Below are positions 6,056 through 6,169 of a DNA stretch of 6,169 nucleotides, in pieces. Numbering within the stretch: the stretch's first letter is position 1; each line of letters starts with the position of its first letter. The notes under the pieces were generated by a model. The model was given only the letters and a program-made list of their open reading frames with translations. It was not told the origin of the DNA and ran no database searches. The stretch lies in contig CAILKC010000936.1 in the NCBI GenBank assembly GCA_903834675.1, forward strand, positions 1 through 6,169, in the 5' to 3' direction. The DNA comes from an uncultured Victivallales bacterium (GTDB lineage: Bacteria; Verrucomicrobiota; Lentisphaeria; Oligosphaerales; JAFGRS01). Position numbers and translations under genes: made by a program.

Positions 6056-6085
6056 CTCGGCCTCGCCGAGTAGCGGATTCGGCGA
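6056..6085. repeat. Two overlapping, mutually exclusive hairpins
   Basis: CTCGGC (6056-6061) pairs with GCCGAG (6065-6070) around a 3-base loop. TCGCCGA (6063-6069) can instead pair with TCGGCGA (6079-6085) around a 9-base loop. They share 6065-6069, so only one can form at a time. Attenuator-like in form, but no T-run or leader peptide is visible. Confidence 0.25.
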
Positions 6086-6169
6086 ACCGGTCGGCACCTC
6101 TCTTGGGCGTCGAGCCGGCCTTGCTCTTTCAAAGTCAAATCAGGAATAGGAAGGGATACGTTGGCGGCG

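Larger units (their letters stand above)
5966..6139 (-). pseudogene. Possible minus-strand gene end or remnant, unrecognised
   Basis: Read right to left, one frame is open for 57 codons between stops at 6140-6142 and 5966-5968. Its translation looks like ordinary protein, with the segments GEAEVDTGFRGEMQEAIHR and LGLGGLTVNT before the stop. Codons such as AGA, CTA, TTA, GTA and ACA are rarer in the plus-strand genes, hinting at a different origin. No ATG or ribosome binding site makes it a complete gene. A second minus-strand frame, open from the window edge to 6052-6054, overlaps it, so a frameshifted longer gene entering from the right is possible. I do not recognise the family. The plus-strand reading of the same bases (to 6149) is Ser/Pro/Arg-rich and looks less natural. 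Confidence 0.25.

Noticed and set aside
6148..6169. Possible start of a next plus-strand gene: AGGAAGGG at 6148-6155, then TTG at 6161
   Set aside because: Spacing is suitable, but only three codons are visible, the start would be TTG, and the minus-strand frame competes for the same bases. It cannot be judged without more sequence.
1..6169. tRNA, rRNA, CRISPR array or insertion sequence
   Set aside because: No T-loop-like GGTTCGAATC motif, no regularly spaced repeats, no transposase motif and no paired terminal repeats were found by eye on either strand.

Overview
The window is a dense, single-strand (+) block of envelope-biogenesis genes from a G+C-rich, diderm (Gram-negative type) bacterium. 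The lipid A gene lpxB implies a lipopolysaccharide-bearing outer membrane. A secreted YdjY-domain protein and a MurA whose catalytic Cys is replaced by Asp (also known in Chlamydia) would fit the Planctomycetes-Verrucomicrobia-Chlamydia group, for example a Kiritimatiellota- or Verrucomicrobiota-like lineage. That placement is inference from gene content only and is not secure.

Layout: 1-351 holds no gene I can support, but has a weak candidate promoter (244-272) with two small inverted repeats in and above it. Then come lpxB (352-1506, lipid A disaccharide synthase), a short divergent NAD kinase (1571-2314), plsY (2356-2991, acyl-phosphate:glycerol-3-phosphate acyltransferase), a secreted YdjY-domain protein of unknown function (3036-3812), and murA (3809-5095, first committed step of peptidoglycan synthesis). 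The ydjY and murA genes overlap by 4 bases. After murA lies a UDP-glucuronate 4-epimerase-like gene (5177-5953) that has lost the region coding for its N-terminal nucleotide-binding motif. The last 216 bases have no assigned gene. They hold several inverted repeats and, on the minus strand, an open frame with different codon use that could be the end or remnant of another gene.

The first five genes have short gaps (4-base overlap to 64 bases) and look like one transcription unit. LpxB makes the lipid A backbone, PlsY makes lysophosphatidic acid for phospholipids, MurA starts peptidoglycan precursors, and NAD kinase could supply the NADP(H) used in fatty-acid and peptidoglycan synthesis. The YdjY protein is the one member without a known job.

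The points most worth a second look are the Cys-to-Asp change in MurA (predicted fosfomycin insensitivity), the deletion-like junction between murA and the beheaded epimerase, and the exported YdjY protein tightly coupled to murA. I did not find a clearly new multi-gene system; the rest reads as housekeeping.
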